A DNA stretch of 64,000 bases. Origin: Thermomonas aquatica. GTDB lineage: Bacteria > Pseudomonadota > Gammaproteobacteria > Xanthomonadales > Xanthomonadaceae. Within the stretch, counting starts at the first letter, position 1. Each line of letters opens with the position of its first letter. The position numbers were made by a program, and so were the translations under genes. Shown piece after piece: positions 1-9,184 of the stretch. The notes beneath the pieces are model-generated. The model was not told the origin of the DNA. It saw nothing but the letters and a program-made list of their open reading frames with translations, and made no database searches. The stretch covers positions 1,612,001 to 1,676,000 of the forward strand of contig NZ_CP040871.1 in assembly GCF_006337105.1 (NCBI RefSeq), given 5' to 3'.

Positions 1-232
1 CCAAGATGGATAGACCGAAGTAACTCTTCAGCTCGGAAGGGCTAACCCCATCCATGAGGAGGATAAGCCTGCACGCGAACTCCTCGACGGCGGGAAGCGG
101 ACGCTCAGTGGTCCAGGAGCACTCAAGCCGATATTCCCTTGCAGGAAGGAGGACAGAAATCACGTTAGCCAACCTTCGCTTCGGCCCTTGGTCCCTAAGG
201 AGCTCTTCTTGCTCGATCAGTTCCTCAACCAT
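1..232 (-). CDS. Partial unknown protein (N-terminal 77 codons), possible partner of the kinase-helicase
   Basis: An open frame starts with ATG at 232 and stays open to the left edge of the window. Its start overlaps the TGA of the kinase-helicase gene by 8 bases (ATGGTTGA), so the two are probably translationally coupled. The visible protein begins MVEELIEQEELLRDQGPKRR and later reads DGVSPSELKSYFGLS, which looks like a small helical, perhaps winged-helix, segment. I do not recognise the family. In Mokosh type I systems the helicase-kinase gene is accompanied by mkoB, encoding a phospholipase D-type nuclease. Whether this gene is such a partner cannot be judged from 77 residues. Confidence 0.7.
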   Translation of the reverse strand, partial: MVEELIEQEELLRDQGPKRRLANVISVLLPAREYRLECSWTTERPLPAVEEFACRLILLMDGVSPSELKSYFGLSIL

Positions 233-3200
233 GCTGCGCCACCCCTTCACGGTCCTGCGACATTGTAAATTCCGAGAGATCCCGGCTAATCGTGTACCTG
301 TCGTCAGCCTCCGCACAGCGATCACTGATGAAACGCACAACCCGGCCCAATGGGCCCTTTGTATTGCGGCGCTGCCACATCCGAGCCGCGCCCACTACGA
401 TCAATCGCTCCTGCGCCCTCGAGAGCGAGACGTTGATTCGCGCTGGATCCCACATGAAGCCCTGATCTTCGCTAGGGTTATCTCGAACCAGACTAAGAAT
501 GATGAAAGGATTTTCCTGCCCCTGATAGCTATCTACGGTGTCGATTCGGATGAAGCTACGAATAGGAGCAGCCCATTCGGCCTTGCTTAGCTCCTTCTCC
601 AATAGACTCTTCTGAGCCCTGTACATCGTGATAACGCCGATCGGATGTAAGGATCCGTTCGCTTCTGACCGGAGGCGTTCGACTGTACCGTTAGACGCTA
701 GCCGTTGAAGCAAGCGCAGGACCAGTTTGACCTCATGCACATTTACGTACTGGCGGTGCCCGCGCTCATCCTCACCCGTGGCATCTTGTCCCGCCCCACT
801 ATCGACCCATGCCACCGGCGTGTTAAGCGGATAGGGCAGATCCGAGTACCACTCCGGCGAATCACCGCGCCCGGTGTGCAGCTCAACCCCGTCGTCCTTG
901 TAGAAGCAGTCGGAGACCAGCTGACCGATGGGCTCGATCATTCGATACTGGGTGTCGAGCGTCACGCCGCGCGTGACCCGATAAGCTCGTTCGAAGTCGG
1001 TTTGACGAGTCTTCTCCTCGGACAGGCCAAGCTTTTTTGATGCGGCGCGGATATGGGGGCGCTCATAGAAGGGTGGCAGTTGCCTGTGGTCACCAACCAG
1101 GAGGATTCGTCGACCCGACTGCAGAGGAATCATCAACTCGCTGGCTTGGGCCCTTGCGGCCTCGTCGACAATAACCCAGTCAAATTCTGCTTCAGCGACA
1201 CCGAGTTGTTTCAACCCCATCCCGACAAGCGTGCCACAAACAAGTTGTCTGGTTTGGACTAAGAATTGATCGTAGTTGGATTGACCGGCATGGAGAACGG
1301 ACAACCAATCCTGACTGAGCGAGAGAAGCCACCGCAGCCGAGAAAGAGCGGACGGATTATTTACATTGTGGGACCCTGCCACATGCTCAAGAATGGCATC
1401 CCAAGGGTTCTTACTTGATAGAAGTCCAGATGCTTGGTCCGGGAATCTATGATGAACGATTCTATCCCTAAGCGATCTCACTTCATCCAGCTGATCCCGT
1501 ATCTCGCGGGAGCGAGAACTAATCTCGTCATTCGCACTACCTGGTTGCGCCGAAGATAGCTCCTCCTCGTAGCGACATATCGACGATAAGATTCCATCCA
1601 GTGTCCGATGAAGCGCCGCCACCTCTGTGGTTAATGCAGCAGGCAGCCCCAAACGGTCGCTGAAGATCTCGACCCTATGCTCGTACTCACGATGGAAAGA
1701 ATGTCGCATCTGGCGCTGGATCGCACGAGAATGGGTATCGAGCATCTCCGTCGCAACCATTCTTTCTTGTCCCATTCTCACAACGCTCAATGGCAACTCG
1801 TGTCTCACGCACATCGCCCTTGCCTTCTTTGCAACAGCATCGACGGCAGTATGGGATTGCCCAACAAGGAGAACATTGCGGACATGGAGTTCGCTAAATA
1901 GGTAGTGGATGAACGCACCGACGAAAGTTGTCTTGCCGGTGCCCGGAGGTCCCTGAAGTACGCCGACAGGGCCGCGCTCCACTAACTCCATGAAGGCATG
2001 GAGTTGACGTTCGTTTAGCTCTTGGTCTGGCGTGTTGTAAAGCTGCTTGACTCTCTCGACCAATGGTCGTGGCGATAGCTGCTTCGTAGAGATGGAATCA
2101 GCAGGATCGAAGTAACGAACCAAGTCCGGAATCGCGGATCCTCGATCAAGCACACGCTCCATCGCCTTGGCCTTGCGATCGCGCGAGGCCTTGCTTTGTA
2201 TCGATTCCAAACGAAGAATCGTGCCAGGCGTGAGTCGCCTCTTCGCATCGTGGCGGGTTACATCGAGGAACAACTCGTCCGGAGTCGTTTCGAGGATATC
2301 CAAAACTGCAAACTGACTATCGTCGTCTTCCGTGCTGACGAATACACGATCGTCGGACTCGAAGTCCAGCGGCCTGCCGTCCGAGTTCCGATAGGGAACC
2401 TGCAACTTCCCGTTAGGATTCTCCTCAGCACTTCCCACGACCTCGACTTCAGGGAGATTTTCCTGCTCGGTCGCGAGAAGCACGCGCCAAATATCCTCGG
2501 TAGCTGTGCTCGCACCGTCGAATTCCTCATCGTCAGTTTCTTTGGCGGGCGGCGCGAACCTGGCTTCCAGCAACGAAATTACCGGATCCAACCCAAGTAG
2601 CAGGTTAAGTACCTCGCTATGACCGTTGCCACCTGTCGAGGATTGGACGATCCTCACAGGGCGCAAGATTGCTGCCGATGACTTGGTGCTGGCGGAAACA
2701 AGGTCGCTCAGCGCGAGCGGGGTGCTCACGCGCACATCCCTTAGCTGGCGTTGCTCAGGATCTATGACAAACGTTATCGCGCCATTTATACCTGTGACGT
2801 AGCAATTGAGAAGCTTGTCGTTTCGATTGTCCCATTTGCAGTTGAAGTGGTAACTGCCATCATCCTGCTCGAGCGTGAATCCATTGGCGGCCTGTGCAAT
2901 CCTGGGGGCCAGGACGGCAATCGGCTCGAGACCCAAGGTATCCTGCGGGGCAGGTAGAGGCTGTAGGAGCCGCTGAACTTCGTCATAGAGCGGAGTTAGG
3001 GAGACGGGGATGCCAAGTGGCTGACTTCGGCCTATCACAAGCTCTTTTTTGAAGTCACCGTCGGGTTCATCAGAGAGGAGCTCATCGACCAGCTTGTAGA
3101 CGGCGAACCTATCTCGGGCGAATGCATCGGCGGCGGCTGGGTTGGCGGGGCCGTACTCTACGTTGTACGGCTGTGTCTGCTCCCCAAAATCAAGCAAATC

Positions 3201-5201
3201 CAATAGCAGGACGACCGGAAAACTTGATTGTTCTTCGGGTGGTTTCTGATGGGAAACGAGCAGGTTCCCGGGATGGATATCGCCATGACCGATCTGTTGG
3301 TCGTGAAGGACCATCACTGATTTGATCAACGAGCCAGCAAGCTGACGCCTGTCCTCAATGGCTCTTTCGGCACAGGCAACCCTCCAATCCTCGCCCACTT
3401 CCATTGCTGTCAGAACAAAAAGACCGCCAGATTCAAGCAGGCCCACTTTTCTGAGCGCTGGAGTTGGGATGCCACCCGCGGCGACTTTCTCCGCCCTGGC
3501 TCGGAACGCCGCAACTCGCCTGTTCAATCCATGCGTCGTCGCATTAGGTGCAACCTGTTGCCAGAACTTCAGGTAAGCAGGAGTGCCTTCGACAGCGCAC
3601 CGGTATTTTATTACCTGCCCCGACCCTGGATTCTGGCCCGGGTCTGGAGGGAAATTCTGGAAGATTTGGAACGGACCCCAACCGCGCTTGATAAAATCTC
3701 CATCCGCAATAGATTGCCAAGTTGAAGCCGCCTCTTCTTGGCTTGGGCCAGCAGGCCTAATCGCCTGGTTGAGCGATGCGATCATCTCAGTTGCATTGGC
3801 GAATCGGTCGGCCGGATCCCAAGCCAGAGTAGTTTGGAACCAGGCAGTCAGGCGGCCGTCGTATGGGTCTGGGCTCGGCTCACGCCATTGCCATATTCCT
3901 TTCTCATCCCGTGGAAGCGTTGATGCGGGGAACAACACGCGATAAGCGGCGGCACCGAGCATAAAAACGTCTTGCCGAAACGGGTCAAGAATGTCCCCAT
4001 CCATCCGAAGTTCGTCTTCTGGAAGGCGAATATGCGAACCTTGTAAAAGTTCGCGCAGGTCGCTCACGGTTCCGCGTTCGGGGAAGAACGATGCTGCAAA
4101 ACCTGAGACCAATACACTCTTCTGGTCTGAGGCATGCCAGAGATTGTGAAGGTCGACGTCCCGATGGGCGATACCAAGCCCGTGAAGCTCTGCAAACGGC
4201 ACGATGATCGCACGGACGATGTCCAGCCGATCTTCCGGAGTAAGAGTTTTCCCTTGCTTGTTAAGATGCTCGTCCAGGCGGCTATACGTGCGTCTCAGCT
4301 CGTAGAGCTCTGTCAGGTCTTCGGAAACGTCATTAACTGCGAGGGGAACGAGTGGACGGAGTAAGTATTCCTCCAAGCCTCGCTCATGCTCCTTTGCATG
4401 GGAGAACACGCGGCTCTCACGAAGAGCAATTCTTGCCCATTGCTCCTGGGTTGCATTCCCTACACCCAGCGTAGAAAAGTCCCAACGCCTCATCAGAGCA
4501 ATATCGTTGGCAACTTCCTGGTGGTGCCCCTTGTATTCAGTAAAAAGGCCCTGCCTGTGCCTGAACCATGGCTGCGGCTCTGCCGTATAGCTGTAGTGTG
4601 AAAACTCTTTGGGTCGCACTCGGCTACCAACAAAGAACTGTTGGAAGATAGGCTTGCTTGACGGACTATTGGGGCGCGGCTTTCCGTACTTGTCGAACAA
4701 GTCCGTGTAGGCGGTATTCGCAGCTTCGACGAGCTTGCTGTACGCCGTCGCATCCGAAATCTTCAGGAATTCGTCTAACGTATGGACGAATCTTCGCTCC
4801 GATGTTGATAGGTGCTCGGGTGTAGCGCTTCCGCACAGCACGACATGGGCTTCCACCTTAGGGAAATATCCCAGTTTGTGTTGCAGCTCGTTCTGAAGAA
4901 GCTTTGCAATCCGAATCGCTTGCACGCGCTTAATTTCGTATGGGCTCTTCCCTCGGGGGCTTCCATTCAAGTACCAGCGCCCTTCGCCACACTCAAGCCT
5001 TCCATTCCATTCCTTCAACTCGACCAGCAGGATTCGATCGTGCGTAATGATCAGCGTGTCGACATCCATGGACCCTTGGCCGTCGACAACGAGAAGACTG
5101 GCGTAGCCAAACCAACTGGAGCGGAGGCCCTCGCCCATCCGCTTAACAGCATGCGTCTCACTCGCATGTAGCCCATTACCGCCGAGAATCTTTACATCCA
5201 T
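225..5201 (-). CDS. NERD nuclease / double protein-kinase-like / UPF1-type SF1 helicase fusion, MkoA-like
   Basis: A 1658-residue multidomain protein. A NERD domain lies near residues 14-125, with D48 and the E61-x-K63 pair of a PD-(D/E)XK site. A first kinase-like domain (about 250-480) has the catalytic loop HRD 347-349 and N353, but SGF (366-368) where DFG is expected. A second kinase-like domain (about 505-770) has HGD 639-641, N646 and an intact DFG 671-673. The C-terminal third is a UPF1/Dna2-like superfamily 1 helicase (COG1112 type): Walker A GPPGTGKT at 1084-1091, DEAA 1346-1349, GDHRQLPP near 1370, QYRM near 1419, VDSYQGQE 1556-1563 and SRAQERL near 1597. Kinase plus COG1112 helicase is the MkoA layout of Mokosh type I anti-phage systems; the NERD domain and the second kinase are extra. 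The start has a strong AGGGGGG ribosome site. Domain calls are firm; the defence role is inference. Confidence 0.85.
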   Translation of the reverse strand: MDVKILGGNGLHASETHAVKRMGEGLRSSWFGYASLLVVDGQGSMDVDTLIITHDRILLVELKEWNGRLECGEGRWYLNGSPRGKSPYEIKRVQAIRIAKLLQNELQHKLGYFPKVEAHVVLCGSATPEHLSTSERRFVHTLDEFLKISDATAYSKLVEAANTAYTDLFDKYGKPRPNSPSSKPIFQQFFVGSRVRPKEFSHYSYTAEPQPWFRHRQGLFTEYKGHHQEVANDIALMRRWDFSTLGVGNATQEQWARIALRESRVFSHAKEHERGLEEYLLRPLVPLAVNDVSEDLTELYELRRTYSRLDEHLNKQGKTLTPEDRLDIVRAIIVPFAELHGLGIAHRDVDLHNLWHASDQKSVLVSGFAASFFPERGTVSDLRELLQGSHIRLPEDELRMDGDILDPFRQDVFMLGAAAYRVLFPASTLPRDEKGIWQWREPSPDPYDGRLTAWFQTTLAWDPADRFANATEMIASLNQAIRPAGPSQEEAASTWQSIADGDFIKRGWGPFQIFQNFPPDPGQNPGSGQVIKYRCAVEGTPAYLKFWQQVAPNATTHGLNRRVAAFRARAEKVAAGGIPTPALRKVGLLESGGLFVLTAMEVGEDWRVACAERAIEDRRQLAGSLIKSVMVLHDQQIGHGDIHPGNLLVSHQKPPEEQSSFPVVLLLDLLDFGEQTQPYNVEYGPANPAAADAFARDRFAVYKLVDELLSDEPDGDFKKELVIGRSQPLGIPVSLTPLYDEVQRLLQPLPAPQDTLGLEPIAVLAPRIAQAANGFTLEQDDGSYHFNCKWDNRNDKLLNCYVTGINGAITFVIDPEQRQLRDVRVSTPLALSDLVSASTKSSAAILRPVRIVQSSTGGNGHSEVLNLLLGLDPVISLLEARFAPPAKETDDEEFDGASTATEDIWRVLLATEQENLPEVEVVGSAEENPNGKLQVPYRNSDGRPLDFESDDRVFVSTEDDDSQFAVLDILETTPDELFLDVTRHDAKRRLTPGTILRLESIQSKASRDRKAKAMERVLDRGSAIPDLVRYFDPADSISTKQLSPRPLVERVKQLYNTPDQELNERQLHAFMELVERGPVGVLQGPPGTGKTTFVGAFIHYLFSELHVRNVLLVGQSHTAVDAVAKKARAMCVRHELPLSVVRMGQERMVATEMLDTHSRAIQRQMRHSFHREYEHRVEIFSDRLGLPAALTTEVAALHRTLDGILSSICRYEEELSSAQPGSANDEISSRSREIRDQLDEVRSLRDRIVHHRFPDQASGLLSSKNPWDAILEHVAGSHNVNNPSALSRLRWLLSLSQDWLSVLHAGQSNYDQFLVQTRQLVCGTLVGMGLKQLGVAEAEFDWVIVDEAARAQASELMIPLQSGRRILLVGDHRQLPPFYERPHIRAASKKLGLSEEKTRQTDFERAYRVTRGVTLDTQYRMIEPIGQLVSDCFYKDDGVELHTGRGDSPEWYSDLPYPLNTPVAWVDSGAGQDATGEDERGHRQYVNVHEVKLVLRLLQRLASNGTVERLRSEANGSLHPIGVITMYRAQKSLLEKELSKAEWAAPIRSFIRIDTVDSYQGQENPFIILSLVRDNPSEDQGFMWDPARINVSLSRAQERLIVVGAARMWQRRNTKGPLGRVVRFISDRCAEADDRYTISRDLSEFTMSQDREGVAQHG

Positions 5202-5295
5202 TAAGCCCCCCTAAACCGTTGCAACTGGCTAACAGCTTAAATGAACGACCCGCTTCGGGACCTCAACTTTCGTAGGCTTTTGTAGCCCTATTCGC

Positions 5296-5316
5296 GGTCA
5301 CCGCCTGCGTGTGACC
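5296..5316. promoter_or_regulatory. Inverted repeat upstream of the kinase-helicase gene
   Basis: GGTCAC (5296-5301) and GTGACC (5311-5316) form a 6-base inverted repeat with a 9-base spacer, about 95 bases upstream of the helicase start and just behind the nuclease gene. Size and position suit an operator or a weak stem-loop. Nothing else of note is seen in the 134-base gap. Confidence 0.25.
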
Positions 5317-5335
5317 TAGCCTGCTGCCTCTCCCC

Positions 5336-6073
5336 TTACAGTCCAAGCTCGTCGCGGAATGTACTCAGAATTTCATTTGTATAGTAGTAGTCGGGCTCGT
5401 GCTTGGAGGCACGCACCATCACCGTAAAATCCGGTGCTTCGGGATTGTCTGCATTGAACTTCACAAGGCCGATGCCCATGAGCACGGCGAGGGCATCGAG
5501 GCGCTTGAGATCCCTAGGGTTCGCGCCCTGAGGCACGGCGATGTACACCCGGTGCGCAAACAGGCGGTAAGCGCACGCTTGGCCAAATGCGGTGACGAGG
5601 CTTTGTGTATCGATCTTGATTTCGACAGCCACAACTTCCTCGGTGAACTGCACAGGGTCGGTCTTGCGCGGGCTATAGAGCCCGATCACGTCGGGCGTCC
5701 CCCACTTGCCTCCGGCCCCATTGCCACCGATTGCAACGGCCTTGGTGGCCTCCTCCAGCTCGCCAACCAGCCAGGCCGCGAAGGGCTCATAGAAATGCTG
5801 CTCGCGAACTTTCGTGGCGGCCGGCGTCGGCTGCGGTGCCTCTTCCTTTCGTTCGTCCACGTCCACCACGGCGTAAACGCCGCGGTCGGGTTTATGTATG
5901 TCGCCGGGGAGGCAGTTAGAGAAGACTCGGAGGGAACCCGTAATAGTGTTGTGGTTCTCTTCTGGAAGGGCATTCGCGATAGCTCGGTGAAGCTCGGCCC
6001 AACGGATGCCGTCAGGGTGCTTACGGATGAGCTCTGCGGCGAGATCCGCCACACGCTTTCGGATCGTTGTCAT
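5336..6073 (-). CDS. Winged-helix PD-(D/E)XK nuclease-like protein
   Basis: Counting from the ATG at 6073 the protein has 245 residues. Residues 1-70 look like a winged-helix or HARE-type DNA-binding domain (KHPDGIRWAELHRAI, then DRGVYAVV). Residues 90-215 carry a PD-(D/E)XK signature: D128 in GTPDVIG, E151-x-K153 in VAVEIKID, and Q165/Y169 in QACAYRLF. A restriction-like or defence nuclease is inferred; the exact family is not recognised. The start is chosen for a strong GGGGAGGGACC site 5 bases upstream. A longer version would begin with GTG at 6121, overlapping the previous stop as GTGA, adding 16 residues. It lies between the CoiA-like and kinase-helicase genes on the same strand. Confidence 0.75.
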   Translation of the reverse strand: MTTIRKRVADLAAELIRKHPDGIRWAELHRAIANALPEENHNTITGSLRVFSNCLPGDIHKPDRGVYAVVDVDERKEEAPQPTPAATKVREQHFYEPFAAWLVGELEEATKAVAIGGNGAGGKWGTPDVIGLYSPRKTDPVQFTEEVVAVEIKIDTQSLVTAFGQACAYRLFAHRVYIAVPQGANPRDLKRLDALAVLMGIGLVKFNADNPEAPDFTVMVRASKHEPDYYYTNEILSTFRDELGL

Positions 6074-6117
6074 TGGTCCCTCCCCTAGATTGGATATTAG
6101 CCGCATGGCGTGGGCTT

Positions 6118-7848
6118 TCACCTCCCCTCTGCCTCAAACGGATAGACCTTGCACCGCATCACGGAGGGATCACTGCGAAGTCGGTGCGGCATTTCCCTCA
6201 GGCGGTCGGGATCGAGGCGAATCAATAAGATCTTTTCTGAGCCGCAGTTGGCGCAAGCCGACGAATCCAAAGGATTTGGCCAGCGGCAGTCCTGGCAGTC
6301 CAGGCATTCAGAGCTGCGCTTCGCGAGGGCGTGGTACACCGCGGTGATCTCCTCCGTGCGTCTCGCTCGCAGCTTGAGATATGCCTCCCGCTCAATGTCG
6401 ACCAGCATTTGCCGCTTCTCGGCATCCTTGAGAGCGCCCTGCAGCCGCCTCTCTTCCTGCTCACGCTCCTTTCGGCGCACCTTTGCCTCAGCGTCCTGTC
6501 GGCGCCGACTTTCCTCCAGACGCGCTTGGCGCGCTACAGGACCGTCCACGAGATACGTCCAGCGCTCCGGGCGCAGCAGGTGGCCCGATAAAGTCATGCG
6601 CTCAAGCAGGTGATCTGCCGCATGGAAGATGCTCGGGATTGCGCCGTTCTCCCAGTCATCGAAGAACCAGGCGGTCCGGACGACGCTGCTATCACCGCGT
6701 CTTCGCTTTCGCTCGCGGTCGACCTTCTGCGCCTCAATAAGGCGCGCTGCAATTTTGTCCACGCCAAAAGTGTCTTCTAGCCAGCGCGACACTGCGCCTG
6801 CCGTAAAGCGGGCGCCCTCCTTGGCCAGAAGTACAAAATGGACTGCAGCTGCGAGCTGCCAGCGCAGCGTGGAAGCGTTGAGCGCCCAAGCGTGTTGGTG
6901 TGCGATTAGTACAAAAGGGGGCGCCTGGCTACCAAAGTGGCGCAGAAGCTCGGCGATCTGTTCCGCTTCCCTTTCCTGGAGCTCCGCTTCGCGCTGTCGC
7001 AATGCTTCTGGAAGTAATTTCCGCTTTAGAGCATTGAGGTCGTCAAGGTATGGCCGGCGCCGAACGGCGAGCAGGTGCTCGATATTCTGCTGGTCTCTCT
7101 GCTTTTTAGCCGTGCGGCCAAACGTATCTCGCTCCTCGACTCCTTGGCTATGGAGCCGGGCATTGATCGCGTCTACCTTCGCGCGAAGCGTTAGGCGATC
7201 CTCGGCAAATTTCTGTTCAGCCTTCGGCGCGTGTATCCATTTACGGGGCGCCGCTTCCAAGACGTAGCGCTCAAACGCTTGTGGCGCGAGCGCCTCTTCC
7301 GGCGTCTTGGAAAGGTCGATTTCAACCATGGCCCAGCCTCGATCCCGCACCAGGTGGGCTTTGGCGTCGTCTACTGCGTGTGAGACTCTCACTTCCACTA
7401 GGAGAGGAAGCGCAGCTTGGGCCCCAAGGTCAGAAAGGAACACGTCAGGGCGGATGCCGTTTTGCCAGACCTCTTCCATAGCCTCTTCGTAGCTCCAAGG
7501 CTTACTCGGCCGGTCGTGGGAAAGGGAGTGGAGCGTCCCGCTTATGTCGCGCAGCTCAAATACTCGCTTCCACTCGGGCAAAAGAATCTTGCGAGCGCGT
7601 ACGAGTATCTGCTTGGCCATCAAATGGATTGCTGTCTCACGGCAGACGTCGCTACCGTGGCCCGCGTCATGAGAAAAATGGTGCCGCCGCTTCAATCCGG
7701 CGTTTTTGGCGAGGAGTGGGCTCTTGCACTCAGGGCAAATGCAGCCGCAGGCCCTACCCGTAGGGACATCTCGCACACCGTGCATATGACCATCTCTGAG
7801 GCCGAAGGGCACGCGGTGAGCGGATATGGGCGACGTCCCCTCAAACAT
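6118..7848 (-). CDS. CoiA-like zinc-finger nuclease-family protein
   Basis: A 576-residue protein with the N-terminal pattern of the competence protein CoiA family: a Cys cluster C34/C36/C38/C41 followed by RRHHFSH (56-60) and ETAIHLMAKQ (71-80). A nuclease-like core follows with D135 in GIRPDVFL and E152 in LLVEVRVSH; the usual catalytic lysine position reads R154. The middle is charged and helical, about 435-515 looks like coiled coil, and a C-terminal four-cysteine zinc ribbon (CLDCQDC...CANC) closes the protein. CoiA helps process incoming DNA in competent bacteria, but many island-borne relatives have unknown roles. The stop overlaps a possible GTG start of the next gene. A GAGGAAG ribosome site precedes the ATG. 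Confidence 0.7.
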   Translation of the reverse strand: MFEGTSPISAHRVPFGLRDGHMHGVRDVPTGRACGCICPECKSPLLAKNAGLKRRHHFSHDAGHGSDVCRETAIHLMAKQILVRARKILLPEWKRVFELRDISGTLHSLSHDRPSKPWSYEEAMEEVWQNGIRPDVFLSDLGAQAALPLLVEVRVSHAVDDAKAHLVRDRGWAMVEIDLSKTPEEALAPQAFERYVLEAAPRKWIHAPKAEQKFAEDRLTLRAKVDAINARLHSQGVEERDTFGRTAKKQRDQQNIEHLLAVRRRPYLDDLNALKRKLLPEALRQREAELQEREAEQIAELLRHFGSQAPPFVLIAHQHAWALNASTLRWQLAAAVHFVLLAKEGARFTAGAVSRWLEDTFGVDKIAARLIEAQKVDRERKRRRGDSSVVRTAWFFDDWENGAIPSIFHAADHLLERMTLSGHLLRPERWTYLVDGPVARQARLEESRRRQDAEAKVRRKEREQEERRLQGALKDAEKRQMLVDIEREAYLKLRARRTEEITAVYHALAKRSSECLDCQDCRWPNPLDSSACANCGSEKILLIRLDPDRLREMPHRLRSDPSVMRCKVYPFEAEGR

Positions 7849-7997
7849 GCGGCTTCCTCACCATGACCTCTCTAACATATTTCCTGCGTTGACTTACCCC
7901 ACTGGATAGACTTTCGAAGGCATCTGAAGCTCTTTCGGCGCCCGGTTTCGTCGGGTGAATGTCGATAAACATTCTTTTCTACTCCGGCTTCCAATCG

Positions 7998-9182
7998 CTA
8001 GACGGAATTGAGCCTCAGACTGTCCAAATAGTCCGCCCACGCCTGCATCATCTTCTTACGCTCAGCGAGATGGGTCGTGCGGTTGTAGGCGCGCCCAAGT
8101 GGGTCGCGAACCGCGTGGGCCAACTGATGTTCAATGTAGTCCGGTCGAAATCCCAGCACCTCATCAAGCACTGTCCGAGCCATCGCCCGAAAACCGTGCC
8201 CGGTGATGGTGTCGCCGTCGTATCCCAAATACCGTAGCGCAGCCGTGATTGTGTTCTCGCTCATGGGTCGCTTTGCGCTTCTCACTCCCGGAAAGACAAA
8301 CTCGCTTCGCCTAGTGAGCGGTTGAAGATCCTCGAGGATCTCCTTGGCCTGTGTTGCGAGTGGAACGATGTGAGGAGTCCCCGTCTTGCTTGTGGTGAAG
8401 CGCCATTCGGCTGCAGGAAGGTCAATGTCAGCCCAACGGGCCTTCCGAAGCTCCCCTGGACGGACGAATAGCATCGGCGCCAACTTCAACGCTGCTTGCG
8501 TGACGGGCGAACCGCTGTACGAGTACATGGACCGCAAGAGGTCTCCGATCTTGCCAGGGTCGGTCACCGTGGCAAGGTGTTTCACTTGGGGCTGCTCAAG
8601 CGCACCAACCAAGTCGTTCGCCGGATTACTCTGCGCCCGCCCTGTAGCGATGGCGTATCTAAAGACGCGACCCGCGAAGGACCGAGCCCGATGCGCCGTT
8701 TCCACCACACCTCGCTTCTCGAGCTTCCGCAATGCCCCCAGCAACAGCGGCGCAGTCACGTCCGTAATGGGGAGCATGCCTATGGCAGCCATGTCCTTCT
8801 CGATCAGACGGCGTTCGCGCTTCACTGACCCGGGGCTGAGGCCCTCCTTCGCTCGCTTGTTCAAGAACTCGGTCGCGATCGCGCCAAAGGTGGTCTCCGC
8901 GCGCTCAACTTTTGCAGCTCGTTCGACCCTGGCGACGTTTGCCGGATTGCCGCCCCCTCTCACAAGCGCTCGAAGCCGATCCCGTTCGGCACGCGCCTCT
9001 GCCAAACCCATTGCTGGGTACTCCGCCAAGGTGATGATGCTCGGCTTGCCTGCATAGCGATATCGATATCGCCACGCCTTGGCACCGCTCGGGCGAACTT
9101 CGATGCACAGGCCATTGGCATCCGCGAGGCGGTAGGCACTCGTACGCGGCTTGAGGGCGCGCAGCTTGGTATCGGTAAGCAT
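7998..9182 (-). CDS. P4-type tyrosine integrase
   Basis: Site-specific recombinase for island integration and excision. The N-terminus (TDTKLRALKP, LCIEVRPSGAKAWRYRYR) is the DUF4102 arm-binding domain of P4-like integrases; the catalytic domain shows the RHRY set as RPGELRKARW, TGHGFRAMARTVLDE, EHQLAHA and AYNRTTHLAERKKMMQAWADYL. The start at ATG 9182 gives MLTDTKLRALKP, the normal P4-integrase N-terminus and 394 residues; a GTG at 9248 would add 22 residues translated from a repeat cluster and is less likely. No clear ribosome site is seen at either. The gene lies next to the tRNA and reads away from it. Confidence 0.9.
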   Translation of the reverse strand: MLTDTKLRALKPRTSAYRLADANGLCIEVRPSGAKAWRYRYRYAGKPSIITLAEYPAMGLAEARAERDRLRALVRGGGNPANVARVERAAKVERAETTFGAIATEFLNKRAKEGLSPGSVKRERRLIEKDMAAIGMLPITDVTAPLLLGALRKLEKRGVVETAHRARSFAGRVFRYAIATGRAQSNPANDLVGALEQPQVKHLATVTDPGKIGDLLRSMYSYSGSPVTQAALKLAPMLFVRPGELRKARWADIDLPAAEWRFTTSKTGTPHIVPLATQAKEILEDLQPLTRRSEFVFPGVRSAKRPMSENTITAALRYLGYDGDTITGHGFRAMARTVLDEVLGFRPDYIEHQLAHAVRDPLGRAYNRTTHLAERKKMMQAWADYLDSLRLNSV

Positions 9183-9184
9183 GT

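Noticed and set aside
54..590. 178-residue plus-strand frame at the left edge
   Set aside because: Antisense to the helicase C-terminus and the partial gene; no domain, and the minus-strand frames explain the region.
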